DNA of 43,377 nucleotides, from the NCBI GenBank assembly GCA_016124845.1, contig WGMW01000018.1:1-43377 (forward strand), given 5' to 3'. Position numbers and translations under genes: made by a program. The stretch is from Flavobacteriales bacterium. Lineage in GTDB: Bacteria > Bacteroidota > Bacteroidia > UBA10329. The notes below the pieces were generated by a model, which saw only the letters and a list, made by a program, of their open reading frames with translations, ran no database searches and had not been told where the DNA came from. Positions 8,395 through 15,702 of this stretch are shown here, piece by piece; the first letter of the stretch is position 1; every line of letters starts with the position of its first letter.

Positions 8395-10230
8395 TTATTG
8401 CTTGATCACCTTTTTGTTGAACATGAGTCCGTCCTTGGTGTAAGCATTGATCAGGTAGGTGCCGTTTTCGAGAAATGCACCATTGAAAGAAATGCGGTTC
8501 TTTCCGGCCTTGATGCGGTCTTCCATCAGCAGTTTTACCAATCTGCCGCTCATATCCACCAGTTCCAGCCTAAGGAAAGTGGTTGAAGGAATGTCGAACA
8601 CCACGTTGATCTGCTCCGCAAACGGATTCGGAAAGGTTGAAGCATCAATATGAATGACCTCGCCATTGGCAATTCCGGTCAGTAGGTCTGGGGTGGTCAG
8701 TTCTGCGATCCAAGTTCCGTGTCCATGTAGGTTAGATCCGAAGGAGCCAACAGCCCAAACCTTTCCCGGTTCGTCATACAATCGCTGACTTCCCGAATAA
8801 TCGCCCCAGCGTTCCAGGCTGTCTGTCATTACATCCACATAACTGTCACCCGTTTTTATCTGCAATCGGGCTGAGGGCTCCAGCGATGCATTTACATGGA
8901 TGGCACTGAATCCGGCAGGTTCCGTTTGGCTGGAGTGATTGAATGTGATGATGGATTGCTCATCGTCCGAACTCAGACCGCACCACGAAATGTTAGGATA
9001 ACCGTAGTAAAGCCCCGGTTCGCTGTAAATACGGGAGACCATGCTCGGTACACCATCGATATTGTCGATCACACCATGATAGATGCCTGAAGTTCCGGTG
9101 CTTGGGTCGGTGCAGCTTTGCACGAAATGGATCCTCCCGTTCAGCACATAACCTCCCAAGATCCGACTGTCGTTCGTGTCGAACCATTGGCCGCCACCCT
9201 GCCGCGCAGGAACAGGGAGAACATAAGGCTGGTCGGTGACAAGTGTTTTCAATACCAGTTCTGTATTCGGGTCGGTCACGCGTCCGGTCACTTCCAACAG
9301 GAAAATGGAATCGTTATGAATGGCCGTGTTTCGGTTAGAGATGAGATACATGTTCTCTGCAGACGGCACATCGGCCGCAGGCATCGGAGTGATATTGAAC
9401 AACCTTCGTGTCCAAGGAAGAATATCGCTGTAGTAATTGGTGATGAGCTGATAACCGAGGTAGCCTTGGCGCAGCCCGATCTGCCACAGGCACGATTCGG
9501 TGAAACCGGAGTTGTTCGAAGAACCGTCTGTAAATGTGTTGACACCAATGTAGAGGTCCTTGCCCGAAATGCCGACAACCGGATAATCCGACCATGTATC
9601 GTTGTTCAACGGATTGCCCGGAAGTGCATACAGATTCCAATCGCCTGTTGGGTCGCTTGTTTTGCTGAAAGCCACCATGATGTGACTGTTGGCATTTGTA
9701 AAGCCACTGAGGAAGATGATAATGAAACGGTCGTTCTGTGGATCATAGATCACTTTCGGGTCGAATTTGCTGCCCGTGATGTGCAACGGCTGAACGAATC
9801 CGCCCAACGAGCGGTAGAATACCTGCTCTTCTGTCACGCCATTGTACATGTGAATACGTGAGTTGGTCACCGACACAACAATGCTATCCTTCGAAATGGC
9901 CATGTCGTTGTCATTCGGTATGCCTTGAAAAGTATTTCCCTCGAAGTTGTTTCCAAGATTGGGAGTTGGGCCAGATGCTGCCCGAGCAGAACCGGAAGCC
10001 TGTGCAGGGTACATTTCCATGATCTGCAATTTCTTCTGATGAAGTTCTGCCCGCAATCCGCTGATGCCGGGTGTTGGCGCTTCCAGATGCTGCAGATGGA
10101 TGTTCCAATCTTCCATTTCTGCCGACATGTTCACGGTAGCGCCTTTCTCAAAGGTAAAACTGTGCTTGGTGGCGTTCTGCCCGAAACAGAAAACGGTAAG
10201 GATTGAAAACAGGGCGGTAAGGATTCTCAT
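8395..10230 (-). CDS. T9SS type A sorting domain protein
   Basis: A 611-residue secreted protein. The ATG at 10230 gives a signal peptide (MRILTALFSILTVFCFGQ); a TTG 18 nt upstream is less likely. The large central region (about residues 90-520) contains repeated strand-loop patterns such as DPKVIYDPQNDRFIIIF and KDLYIGVNTFTD that suggest a beta-propeller-like exo-domain, but no enzyme motif is recognised. The last about 80 residues are a T9SS sorting domain (FPNPFAEQINVVF ... LENGTYLINAY ... NKKVIKQ). Probably exported by the PorT-dependent system whose component is encoded at 41334. It lies 25 nt after the GNAT gene and abuts the GDPD gene, forming the third gene of a likely four-gene minus-strand operon. 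Confidence 0.85.
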   Translation of the reverse strand: MRILTALFSILTVFCFGQNATKHSFTFEKGATVNMSAEMEDWNIHLQHLEAPTPGISGLRAELHQKKLQIMEMYPAQASGSARAASGPTPNLGNNFEGNTFQGIPNDNDMAISKDSIVVSVTNSRIHMYNGVTEEQVFYRSLGGFVQPLHITGSKFDPKVIYDPQNDRFIIIFLSGFTNANSHIMVAFSKTSDPTGDWNLYALPGNPLNNDTWSDYPVVGISGKDLYIGVNTFTDGSSNNSGFTESCLWQIGLRQGYLGYQLITNYYSDILPWTRRLFNITPMPAADVPSAENMYLISNRNTAIHNDSIFLLEVTGRVTDPNTELVLKTLVTDQPYVLPVPARQGGGQWFDTNDSRILGGYVLNGRIHFVQSCTDPSTGTSGIYHGVIDNIDGVPSMVSRIYSEPGLYYGYPNISWCGLSSDDEQSIITFNHSSQTEPAGFSAIHVNASLEPSARLQIKTGDSYVDVMTDSLERWGDYSGSQRLYDEPGKVWAVGSFGSNLHGHGTWIAELTTPDLLTGIANGEVIHIDASTFPNPFAEQINVVFDIPSTTFLRLELVDMSGRLVKLLMEDRIKAGKNRISFNGAFLENGTYLINAYTKDGLMFNKKVIKQ

Positions 10231-10255
10231 ATCAAAAGGTTTGACCAATGAATTT

Positions 10256-10816
10256 CTACAATTTCTTCCACATGCTTACGTGCGGGCCAACGTTCGGTAC
10301 TTCGTATTCAGGGCCGAAGCAGCACCAGCCATTGGCTTCATAAAACGGGATGGCCACAATGCGAGCCTGCAACCAGCCCGTTCTGGCATTCCAAAGTTTA
10401 ACGCTATCCTGTTCCAGCGAGGCAAGAACCTGACTGGCGAAACCTTCGCCTTGGAAATCATCCAACGTTCCCATGGCGCGAACCTGAACAGCTGGGCGAA
10501 GTCCGTCAACAGGAATCTCGGTGCCGCTGTCATCCTCCATCGGTTCGTAGTCTTCGCAAAGCGGCCCAAATGCCGGACACGCGCTTTTGGCCTTCTGGTC
10601 GTAGGCGCTTCCATCCGCATTTTCCGGGATCAAATGCGCACGGCCTACCGCAACGATCTTCCCTTCGGTCTCAACCCAACAATGGATGGCCTCGTTGTCC
10701 CCTCCAAGTCGTTCCGAACCTTTTGGCGAACCGAGCGGTTTTCTCAGGATTTCATAGCGGACATCGAAATATTCTTCTGGCAGCGCATCGCCAGGCATGC
10801 AGATAACGGTCTTCAC
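10256..10816 (-). CDS. GNAT family N-acetyltransferase
   Basis: A 186-residue protein with the GNAT core: an acetyl-CoA binding segment RAMGTLDDFQGEGFASQVL (motif A, Q-x-x-G-x-G/A-like, about residues 113-131) and the terminal AIPFYEANGWCCFGPEY typical of motif B. It most resembles the ElaA-like subgroup in which the last strand reads 'FYEANGW...' followed by a short C-terminal strand HVSMWKKL. Start is GTG at 10816 and overlaps the TGA of the upstream UbiA gene by 4 nt (GTGA), a coupling arrangement. Substrate cannot be deduced. Confidence 0.8.
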   Translation of the reverse strand: MKTVICMPGDALPEEYFDVRYEILRKPLGSPKGSERLGGDNEAIHCWVETEGKIVAVGRAHLIPENADGSAYDQKAKSACPAFGPLCEDYEPMEDDSGTEIPVDGLRPAVQVRAMGTLDDFQGEGFASQVLASLEQDSVKLWNARTGWLQARIVAIPFYEANGWCCFGPEYEVPNVGPHVSMWKKL

Positions 10817-11664
10817 AGGATGAAAAGATCAGCGATTACAAATGATGCGAATGTGACGGATGCAATTCCGTTGGTGGTGAAAAATGCGAGGTTCACGCGG
10901 CTCAGGTCGTTCGGTTTTACCAAGGCGTGTTGGTAAGTGAGCAACGAGATGAATATCGCGTAGCCGATCCAGTACAACCAATGGAAATCGCCCAAACTTC
11001 CGGCCCAGAACAGCAACGCAGCAGTTATGGCGTGAAGTGCATTCGAAAGCATCAGTGCTTTTGATTTTCCAAGCCAAACGGGAATGGAGAAAAGGTCGTT
11101 CTCGCGGTCAAACTCTTCATCCTGCAAGGCGTAAATAATGTCGAAACCGCCCACCCAAAAAAGCACGGCAAACGAAAAGAGTAGGGGAAGAAGGTCGAAT
11201 TTTCCCACCACGGCCAAGTAGGCTCCGATCGGGGCGAGGCTCAATCCCAGCCCCAAAATGAGATGACACAACGCGGTAAACCGTTTGGTGAGGCTGTAGC
11301 CCAATACGACCGCCAGCGCAACAGGCGAAAGCGCCCAGCACAACGGATTGATGAAATACGTGGTGATGACAAACGCCACCGAATTGGCGATCACAAACCA
11401 AAGGGCTGCGTTGGCATTGATGATGCCGGCCGGAATCTCGCGGATAGCCGTGCGTGGGTTCTTCTCATCAATATTGCGGTCAATGTAGCGGTTGAAAGCC
11501 ATGGCCGCGTTCCGCGCGAAAACCATGCAGAGCACCACTTTCAGCAAAAGATGCCACTCAAAACTTGCCTGCGTAAGTTGTACTGCCACAAAGAAGCCGA
11601 TCATGGCGAACGGCATGGCAAAAATGGTGTGAGAGAACTTGACGAGTGATAGATAGTTCTTCAT
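10813..11664 (-). CDS. UbiA-family polyprenyltransferase (MqnP/4-hydroxybenzoate-type)
   Basis: A 283-residue polytopic prenyltransferase with about eight or nine membrane helices. The two Asp-rich prenyl-diphosphate/Mg sites are visible: NRYIDRNIDEKNPRT (about residues 58-72) and DIIYALQDEEFDREND (about 172-187). The sequence AFNRYIDRNIDEKNPRTA matches the 'UbiA-like' group that in Bacteroidota commonly functions in the futalosine menaquinone pathway (MqnP) rather than in ubiquinone synthesis; this is an inference from family knowledge since no mqn gene is in the window. A UbiE/MenG methyltransferase at 40583 fits quinone synthesis. First gene of the minus-strand run, with a TATTTTTG box 8 nt before its ATG. 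Confidence 0.85.
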   Translation of the reverse strand: MKNYLSLVKFSHTIFAMPFAMIGFFVAVQLTQASFEWHLLLKVVLCMVFARNAAMAFNRYIDRNIDEKNPRTAIREIPAGIINANAALWFVIANSVAFVITTYFINPLCWALSPVALAVVLGYSLTKRFTALCHLILGLGLSLAPIGAYLAVVGKFDLLPLLFSFAVLFWVGGFDIIYALQDEEFDRENDLFSIPVWLGKSKALMLSNALHAITAALLFWAGSLGDFHWLYWIGYAIFISLLTYQHALVKPNDLSRVNLAFFTTNGIASVTFASFVIADLFIL

Positions 11665-11672
11665 GCAAGAGG

Positions 11673-11680
11673 CAAAAATA
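11673..11680 (-). promoter_or_regulatory. -7 promoter box TATTTTTG
   Basis: Perfect TAnnTTTG match on the minus strand, 8 nt upstream of the UbiA-like ATG at 11664. No TTG at the -33 position is obvious. Confidence 0.5.
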
Positions 11681-11715
11681 GGTTATTGATCGAGGAGTTT
11701 TCGTCAGTAGGCGAG

Positions 11716-11755
11716 TTTCTCCCCTTTGGGGAGATGCCGAAGGCAGAGGGGTAAA
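11716..11755. repeat. REP-like composite palindrome, same family as in dnaE
   Basis: Contains the hairpin CTCCCC-TTT-GGGGAG followed by ATGCCGAAGGCAGAGGGGT. The order of blocks (CTCCCC / GGGGAG / CCGnGAAGnGG-like / GAGGGG) matches the right-hand element inside dnaE at 23593-23636. It occupies the divergent gap between UbiA and the 53-aa gene at 11771 and ends just before that gene's promoter box. Confidence 0.55.
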
Positions 11756-11758
11756 TCC

Positions 11759-11766
11759 TACATTTG
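11759..11766 (+). promoter_or_regulatory. -7 promoter box TACATTTG
   Basis: Perfect TAnnTTTG match with only 4 nt (CATC) before the ATG at 11771, predicting a leaderless or nearly leaderless mRNA. Confidence 0.55.
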
Positions 11767-11770
11767 CATC

Positions 11771-11932
11771 ATGTTCAAACGGCTTTTCTTCTTATCAGGC
11801 ATCATTGCGTTCGTGTTGGCGTTCCTGACCATGTGGTTCTGGTATCTCCCAAACCATCCTGATGAGAAAACTGAAGTGAACCAAACTGAGGTCGATACGG
11901 TTACGGTTCAGGATACCGTAAAGGTGTATTGA
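11771..11932 (+). CDS. 53-aa single-pass membrane protein
   Basis: A 53-residue protein: a charged start MFKRL, one membrane helix (about residues 6-25), an aromatic boundary WFWYLP, then an acidic/Thr-Val tail EVDTVTVQDTVKVY that faces the periplasm by the positive-inside rule. An upstream in-frame start at 11726 lies in the repeat and before the promoter box, so 11771 is preferred. Its TGA is immediately followed by the ATG of the next gene with no spacer, so the two are probably translated together. No family recognised. Confidence 0.6.
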   Translation: MFKRLFFLSGIIAFVLAFLTMWFWYLPNHPDEKTEVNQTEVDTVTVQDTVKVY

Positions 11933-12697
11933 ATGGTTCGGTTCTTCCATATTTCCTTTTTCGTTTTTCTGATTCCCCTTTTCTCCAACGGGCAGCAAAA
12001 GGTGGCTTACAATCCCGATTTTCAGTTTAAGGAAGGAGTCTATCTCACCTTCGAGGATTTCAAGAACAACAATCCGATCGATATAACGCACATTTATAGC
12101 GAGTTGGACATTCGGAATGATGACTATCTGGATATGGTGCTCGATACCGATTCGGTGGTCTATTTCGACAATTTGTTGGAGGAACGAATTGTGGACACCC
12201 GTTCCGTTTGGGGATTCTGTAAGAACAATAAGATCTACATCGGCATCAACACGGTTCAAGGTTCAAAGGATTGGCGTGACCACCAGTGGTTTCCGATCCT
12301 TTCCATCGGTGCGTACAGCTATTTCACTGCAACGGTCATCGTGACGCGATTTATGCCACCGTCACCAAGCATGGGCATGGGTTACGGAGGAATGGGAGGT
12401 TTTGGTAGCATGGGTGGCATGTATGGAAATCCAGGCTTCCCAAGTAATGGCGGCTATTACGATGAGGCGGTGAACATTCATTTCCTGTTGGATTTTTCGT
12501 CAGGACAGTTGATCGAGCTGGGAACAGGCGATCTCAGCACCATCGCCCCAGAACTTCTTGACCAGTTGTTGGCGTACGACCGACCGCTTCAGAATGAGTT
12601 CGAAGACAAATCGCGCCACGACCAAAAGCAGGCGTCCATGTTTTACATCCGGAAATTCAATCAGCGGAATCCGATCTATTTCCCTTTATCCCAGTGA
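11933..12697 (+). CDS. Secreted hypothetical protein with Gly/Met-rich segment
   Basis: A 254-residue protein with a clear signal peptide (MVRFFHISFFVFLIPLFSNG, cleavage before QQKVAYN). The mature N-terminal half is a globular acidic domain (KEGVYLTFEDFKNNNPID). A low-complexity stretch at about residues 141-180 is rich in Gly, Met and Pro (SMGMGYGGMGGFGSMGGMYG), then a folded C-terminal part follows. A Gly/Met-rich loop of this kind can be a flexible surface or metal-binding segment, but no function is supported. Encoded directly after the 53-aa membrane protein with zero spacing. Confidence 0.65.
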   Translation: MVRFFHISFFVFLIPLFSNGQQKVAYNPDFQFKEGVYLTFEDFKNNNPIDITHIYSELDIRNDDYLDMVLDTDSVVYFDNLLEERIVDTRSVWGFCKNNKIYIGINTVQGSKDWRDHQWFPILSIGAYSYFTATVIVTRFMPPSPSMGMGYGGMGGFGSMGGMYGNPGFPSNGGYYDEAVNIHFLLDFSSGQLIELGTGDLSTIAPELLDQLLAYDRPLQNEFEDKSRHDQKQASMFYIRKFNQRNPIYFPLSQ

Positions 12698-12739
12698 GTT
12701 TTGTAATGGATGTGATAATTGTGAAAAATAATTGATAAG

Positions 12740-12759
12740 ACCCCTGTTTTTAAAGGGGT
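12740..12759. other. Inverted repeat upstream of ammonium transporter
   Basis: Arms ACCCCT (12740-12745) and AGGGGT (12754-12759) around an 8-nt AT-rich loop, 52 nt before amtB. No T-tract follows on the plus strand, so it may be a regulatory site or a weak stem rather than a terminator. A near-consensus box TTTCTTTG lies at 12779-12786. Confidence 0.35.
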
Positions 12760-12811
12760 AAGTGGCTTAAAAACTCATTTTCTTTGCGGTCAGATTGAAA
12801 ATTTCTGAGGT

Positions 12812-14134
12812 ATGGGAAGGAAAATGAGTAAAACATATGCAAGAGTTTCGCTTCTCTTGATGATTCTGGTAGGGCTTTTTGCAGCCTTTTATCCAACCAC
12901 GCATCCTGAAGGAGGTGATTTCAATTCGGGCGATATTGCTTGGCTCATTTCCGCTTCGGGCCTTGTGTTGTTGATGACCCCAGGGCTTTCCTATTTCTAT
13001 GGCGGAATGGTCTCCGCCAAGAACATCATCTCTACCATGCTGCAGAGTTTTGTGGCGTTGGGTGTCATCACCATTGTGTGGTTCGTGGTCGGTTTCAGCT
13101 TGAGTTTCGGAGACAGCATCGGAGGCATTATTGGTGATCCGCGCACCTTTTTCATGTTCGATAATGTTGGAACTGCGGCACATCCTGAGATAGCCACGGG
13201 AATTCCATTCGTGCTTTTTGCCGCATTCCAGTTGAAGTTTGCCATCATCACGCCAGCGCTCATTACAGGTGCATTTGCCGAGCGCATCAAGTTCTGGGGC
13301 TACATCCTTTTCATTGTGCTGTTCTGCCTTTTCATTTACACGCCATTGGCGCATTGGACCTGGCATCCCGAAGGATTCCTTTATAAATGGGGCGTACTCG
13401 ATTTCGCTGGCGGAACCGTGGTTCACATCTCGGCAGGAATGGCCGCGTTGGCCGGTGCCATGTTCTTCGGGCGCAGAAAAGTGCACATGGAAAAAGTGGA
13501 GAACACGCCCGTGAACATTCCTTATGTATTGCTCGGAACAGGTCTCCTTTGGTTCGGATGGTTCGGTTTCAACGCGGGTTCAGCCTTGGCGGCAGATGGT
13601 TTGGCGGTAAGTGCTTTCGTCAACACAAATTTGGCTTCAGCAGCGGCCATGTTGGCGTGGTTGGTTTTCGATTCATCGCAAGGCCGAAAGCCTTCTGCGT
13701 TGGGCGGAAGCATCGGTGCGGTTGTCGGTCTGGTGGCCATTACGCCAGCCGCAGGTTTTGTGAGTTTTGGGGCGAGTATCGCCATCGGAATCATTGCCAG
13801 CATCATCTCCAATATTGCGGTTCACATCAAGTCAAAATCCACCTTGGATGACACGCTGGATGTATTCCCGTGCCACGGTTTGGGTGGAATTGTGGGAATG
13901 ATCCTGACAGCGGTTTTTGCACTGGATGGTGGCCTCATCACGGGCGAAACGGACCTGTTTCTCAATCACATGCTTGCATTGGTGATCGTAGGTGCGTTCA
14001 CGTTCTTCGGTTCGTACCTGTTGTATTACATCACAAACGCCATTATTCCGCTTCGCGTGAGTGAGGAAGCGGAAGAGATCGGTCTCGACCTCACGCAGCA
14101 TGACGAGAAATACATTCTCGCGCAGCTGGATTAA
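12812..14134 (+). CDS. amtB: Ammonium transporter (Amt family)
   Basis: A 440-residue Amt/MEP/Rh channel with about eleven to twelve membrane helices. Signature segments: FYGGMVSAKN after the first helices, WTWHPEGF, and the twin pore histidines in GGTVVHISAGMAAL (about residue 204) and PCHGLGGIVGMI (about residue 354). The N-terminal hydrophobic segment (residues 10-27) could be a signal or an extra helix. It moves ammonium/ammonia across the inner membrane, important at low nitrogen. No GlnK gene is adjacent, although glnK usually partners amtB. The start at 12812 follows GAGGT closely; MSK at 12824 is an alternative. The TAA overlaps the stop of the convergent hydrolase gene (TTAA). Confidence 0.92.
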   Translation: MGRKMSKTYARVSLLLMILVGLFAAFYPTTHPEGGDFNSGDIAWLISASGLVLLMTPGLSYFYGGMVSAKNIISTMLQSFVALGVITIVWFVVGFSLSFGDSIGGIIGDPRTFFMFDNVGTAAHPEIATGIPFVLFAAFQLKFAIITPALITGAFAERIKFWGYILFIVLFCLFIYTPLAHWTWHPEGFLYKWGVLDFAGGTVVHISAGMAALAGAMFFGRRKVHMEKVENTPVNIPYVLLGTGLLWFGWFGFNAGSALAADGLAVSAFVNTNLASAAAMLAWLVFDSSQGRKPSALGGSIGAVVGLVAITPAAGFVSFGASIAIGIIASIISNIAVHIKSKSTLDDTLDVFPCHGLGGIVGMILTAVFALDGGLITGETDLFLNHMLALVIVGAFTFFGSYLLYYITNAIIPLRVSEEAEEIGLDLTQHDEKYILAQLD

Positions 14135-14952
14135 TTGAAAGTTTCCTGTAGAAGGTTTTCGAGAGCGGCCCACGATTCCTCGTCAGCCTGCTTGTTGTAA
14201 GCGATGGGAAGATTGTACTTCTCACCAACTTCTGTTGCCTTCGGGTTGGTGAATGCATGCATCGCGCCTGGATAATCAATAAAGGTGTAGTCGACCTTCG
14301 CGCTGTCCATTTCCGTTTTGAACGCATCGATACTTTCCTGCGAAACCAGTTTGTCGGCCTCGCCATTCATCACCAATATCTTCCCGCTGAAAATTCCTTC
14401 TGTGGCTTTCTTCACAGGATCCAAACTTCCATGGAAACTGCCCACCACATCGAGGTCAGCACCTTGGCGCGCCATGTTCAGAATAACGCCACCACCGAAG
14501 CAGAAACCGATGGCCGCGATCTCCTCCGGATTGCAATGCTCATTGCTTTTAAGCACATTCTCCGCAGCATTGAATCGCTCAATGGCGCCATCAAAATTCT
14601 TGTAAATGGAGCCCGCCAAAGCGGCTGCTTCGTCAGGTGTTTCCACGTGTTTACCATCTCCGTACATGTCGAGCGCAAACGCCACGTAGCCTTGTTCGGC
14701 CAACTTCTTGGCAGAATTGAGCGGATGCTCGTTCAATCCCCACCATTCGTGTACAACGAGAACTCCTGGCCTTGCTTCGGTCTGATTCGCATCGTAAAAA
14801 AGCACTCCTTTCATGGTAATGCTGTCCGCCTGGTAGGTGATCTCTTCCGAAACGATATTCGGCTCTTCCGGAGTTTCTTCCACTTCAGTTGGTTTTTGCT
14901 GTGTGCCGCATGCGGCCAGAAAAATCAGCGTTATTGGTAGTAGGTTTTTCAT
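14131..14952 (-). CDS. Dienelactone hydrolase family lipoprotein
   Basis: A 273-residue alpha/beta hydrolase. The ATG at 14952 gives a lipoprotein signal with lipobox LAAC (Cys 15), so the enzyme is expected on the periplasmic side of a membrane. Dienelactone-hydrolase landmarks: VLVVHEWWGLNEHP (oxyanion region), nucleophile elbow GFCFGGG (Cys instead of Ser), acid residue in NGEADKLV and His in GAMHAFTNP. Dienelactone hydrolases open lactone or ester bonds; the natural substrate here is unknown. The family often carries the Cys-Asp-His triad seen here, so it should be active. Divergent from the AllA-like gene at 15052. Confidence 0.85.
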   Translation of the reverse strand: MKNLLPITLIFLAACGTQQKPTEVEETPEEPNIVSEEITYQADSITMKGVLFYDANQTEARPGVLVVHEWWGLNEHPLNSAKKLAEQGYVAFALDMYGDGKHVETPDEAAALAGSIYKNFDGAIERFNAAENVLKSNEHCNPEEIAAIGFCFGGGVILNMARQGADLDVVGSFHGSLDPVKKATEGIFSGKILVMNGEADKLVSQESIDAFKTEMDSAKVDYTFIDYPGAMHAFTNPKATEVGEKYNLPIAYNKQADEESWAALENLLQETFN

Positions 14953-15039
14953 GATGGATGATTTTGGTGCAAACACCTTTCGTTCAGAGATGTTCACGAT
15001 TTCTTCACACGTACGAAGGTAAATGATTCCTGATTCGAA

Positions 15040-15047
15040 TAGATTTG
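15040..15047 (+). promoter_or_regulatory. -7 promoter box TAGATTTG
   Basis: Perfect TAnnTTTG match, 4 nt before the ATG at 15052. Confidence 0.55.
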
Positions 15048-15051
15048 GGTC

Positions 15052-15702
15052 ATGAAACTCGATTACCTCAATCCAGATGTGCCAGGCGAATTGCCATGGC
15101 ACGAAGTAGAGATCATCAAGGCTACGCCTGAAAGTTTGGAAGGCTACGGCAAGATCGTTGAGCCTGAAGAGTACAAGAATTATCCGCTGGAGATCGTCCG
15201 GTGGCCAGCGCAAGGTTGGCGCGAGGTGGACGAAGGAACGGGTGATGAAGCGGGAACGGTTTCGGGCGATTTCACCTTTTATTGGGAAGGTGATGTGTTC
15301 AAAGGAAAGAACGATGCGGTGAATTCGCAGTATGTTTTCGGGTGGAGCAAGAACCCGAAAGATGCTTCAGAAATCTCAACCGACAAGCCTGAACGTGTGC
15401 TGCTTTGGCATGCAAACTACCATCCCGATGGCGGACAATTGTTCTTTCCATTGGAAGGCTGCGATTCGTTCATGACGGCATTGGCGTTGCCAGGAGATGA
15501 TGTGAAACCAGAGCATTTCAAAGCATTCTTAGTGGAAGGAGGCAAAGGGCTTTACATCCATCCGAATGTTTGGCACGAAGCCATCGTTCCACTATCGCAA
15601 CGCGCCAAATTCTATGATGAGCAGGGCGCGGTCCACGGCCGCATCAGTGTTCACTTTCCGAAGGAATTCGGAGTATTCCTGTCAGTTCCGATTCTCAAAT
15701 AA
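15052..15702 (+). CDS. Ureidoglycolate lyase (AllA)-like protein
   Basis: A 216-residue protein resembling the ureidoglycolate lyase family (cupin-like fold). Supporting segments: VRWPAQGWREVDEGTG, VLLWHANYHPDGGQLFFPLE and GGKGLYIHPNVWHEAIVP; the family carries a similar late 'G-x-W-H' motif. It is longer than typical AllA (about 160 residues). The classical enzyme releases urea from ureidoglycolate in allantoin breakdown, but no other allantoin genes are nearby, so the true substrate may differ. Its last 21 nt overlap the 3' end of the convergent membrane protein gene. Function is moderately supported. Confidence 0.6.
   Translation: MKLDYLNPDVPGELPWHEVEIIKATPESLEGYGKIVEPEEYKNYPLEIVRWPAQGWREVDEGTGDEAGTVSGDFTFYWEGDVFKGKNDAVNSQYVFGWSKNPKDASEISTDKPERVLLWHANYHPDGGQLFFPLEGCDSFMTALALPGDDVKPEHFKAFLVEGGKGLYIHPNVWHEAIVPLSQRAKFYDEQGAVHGRISVHFPKEFGVFLSVPILK

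Noticed and set aside
9118-9861. A 247-aa plus-strand frame opposite the T9SS protein gene
   Set aside because: Antisense shadow; no signal, domain or promoter.
12740-12759. Terminator before amtB
   Set aside because: Stem of only six pairs, AT-rich 8-nt loop and no T-tract; kept as an unexplained inverted repeat.
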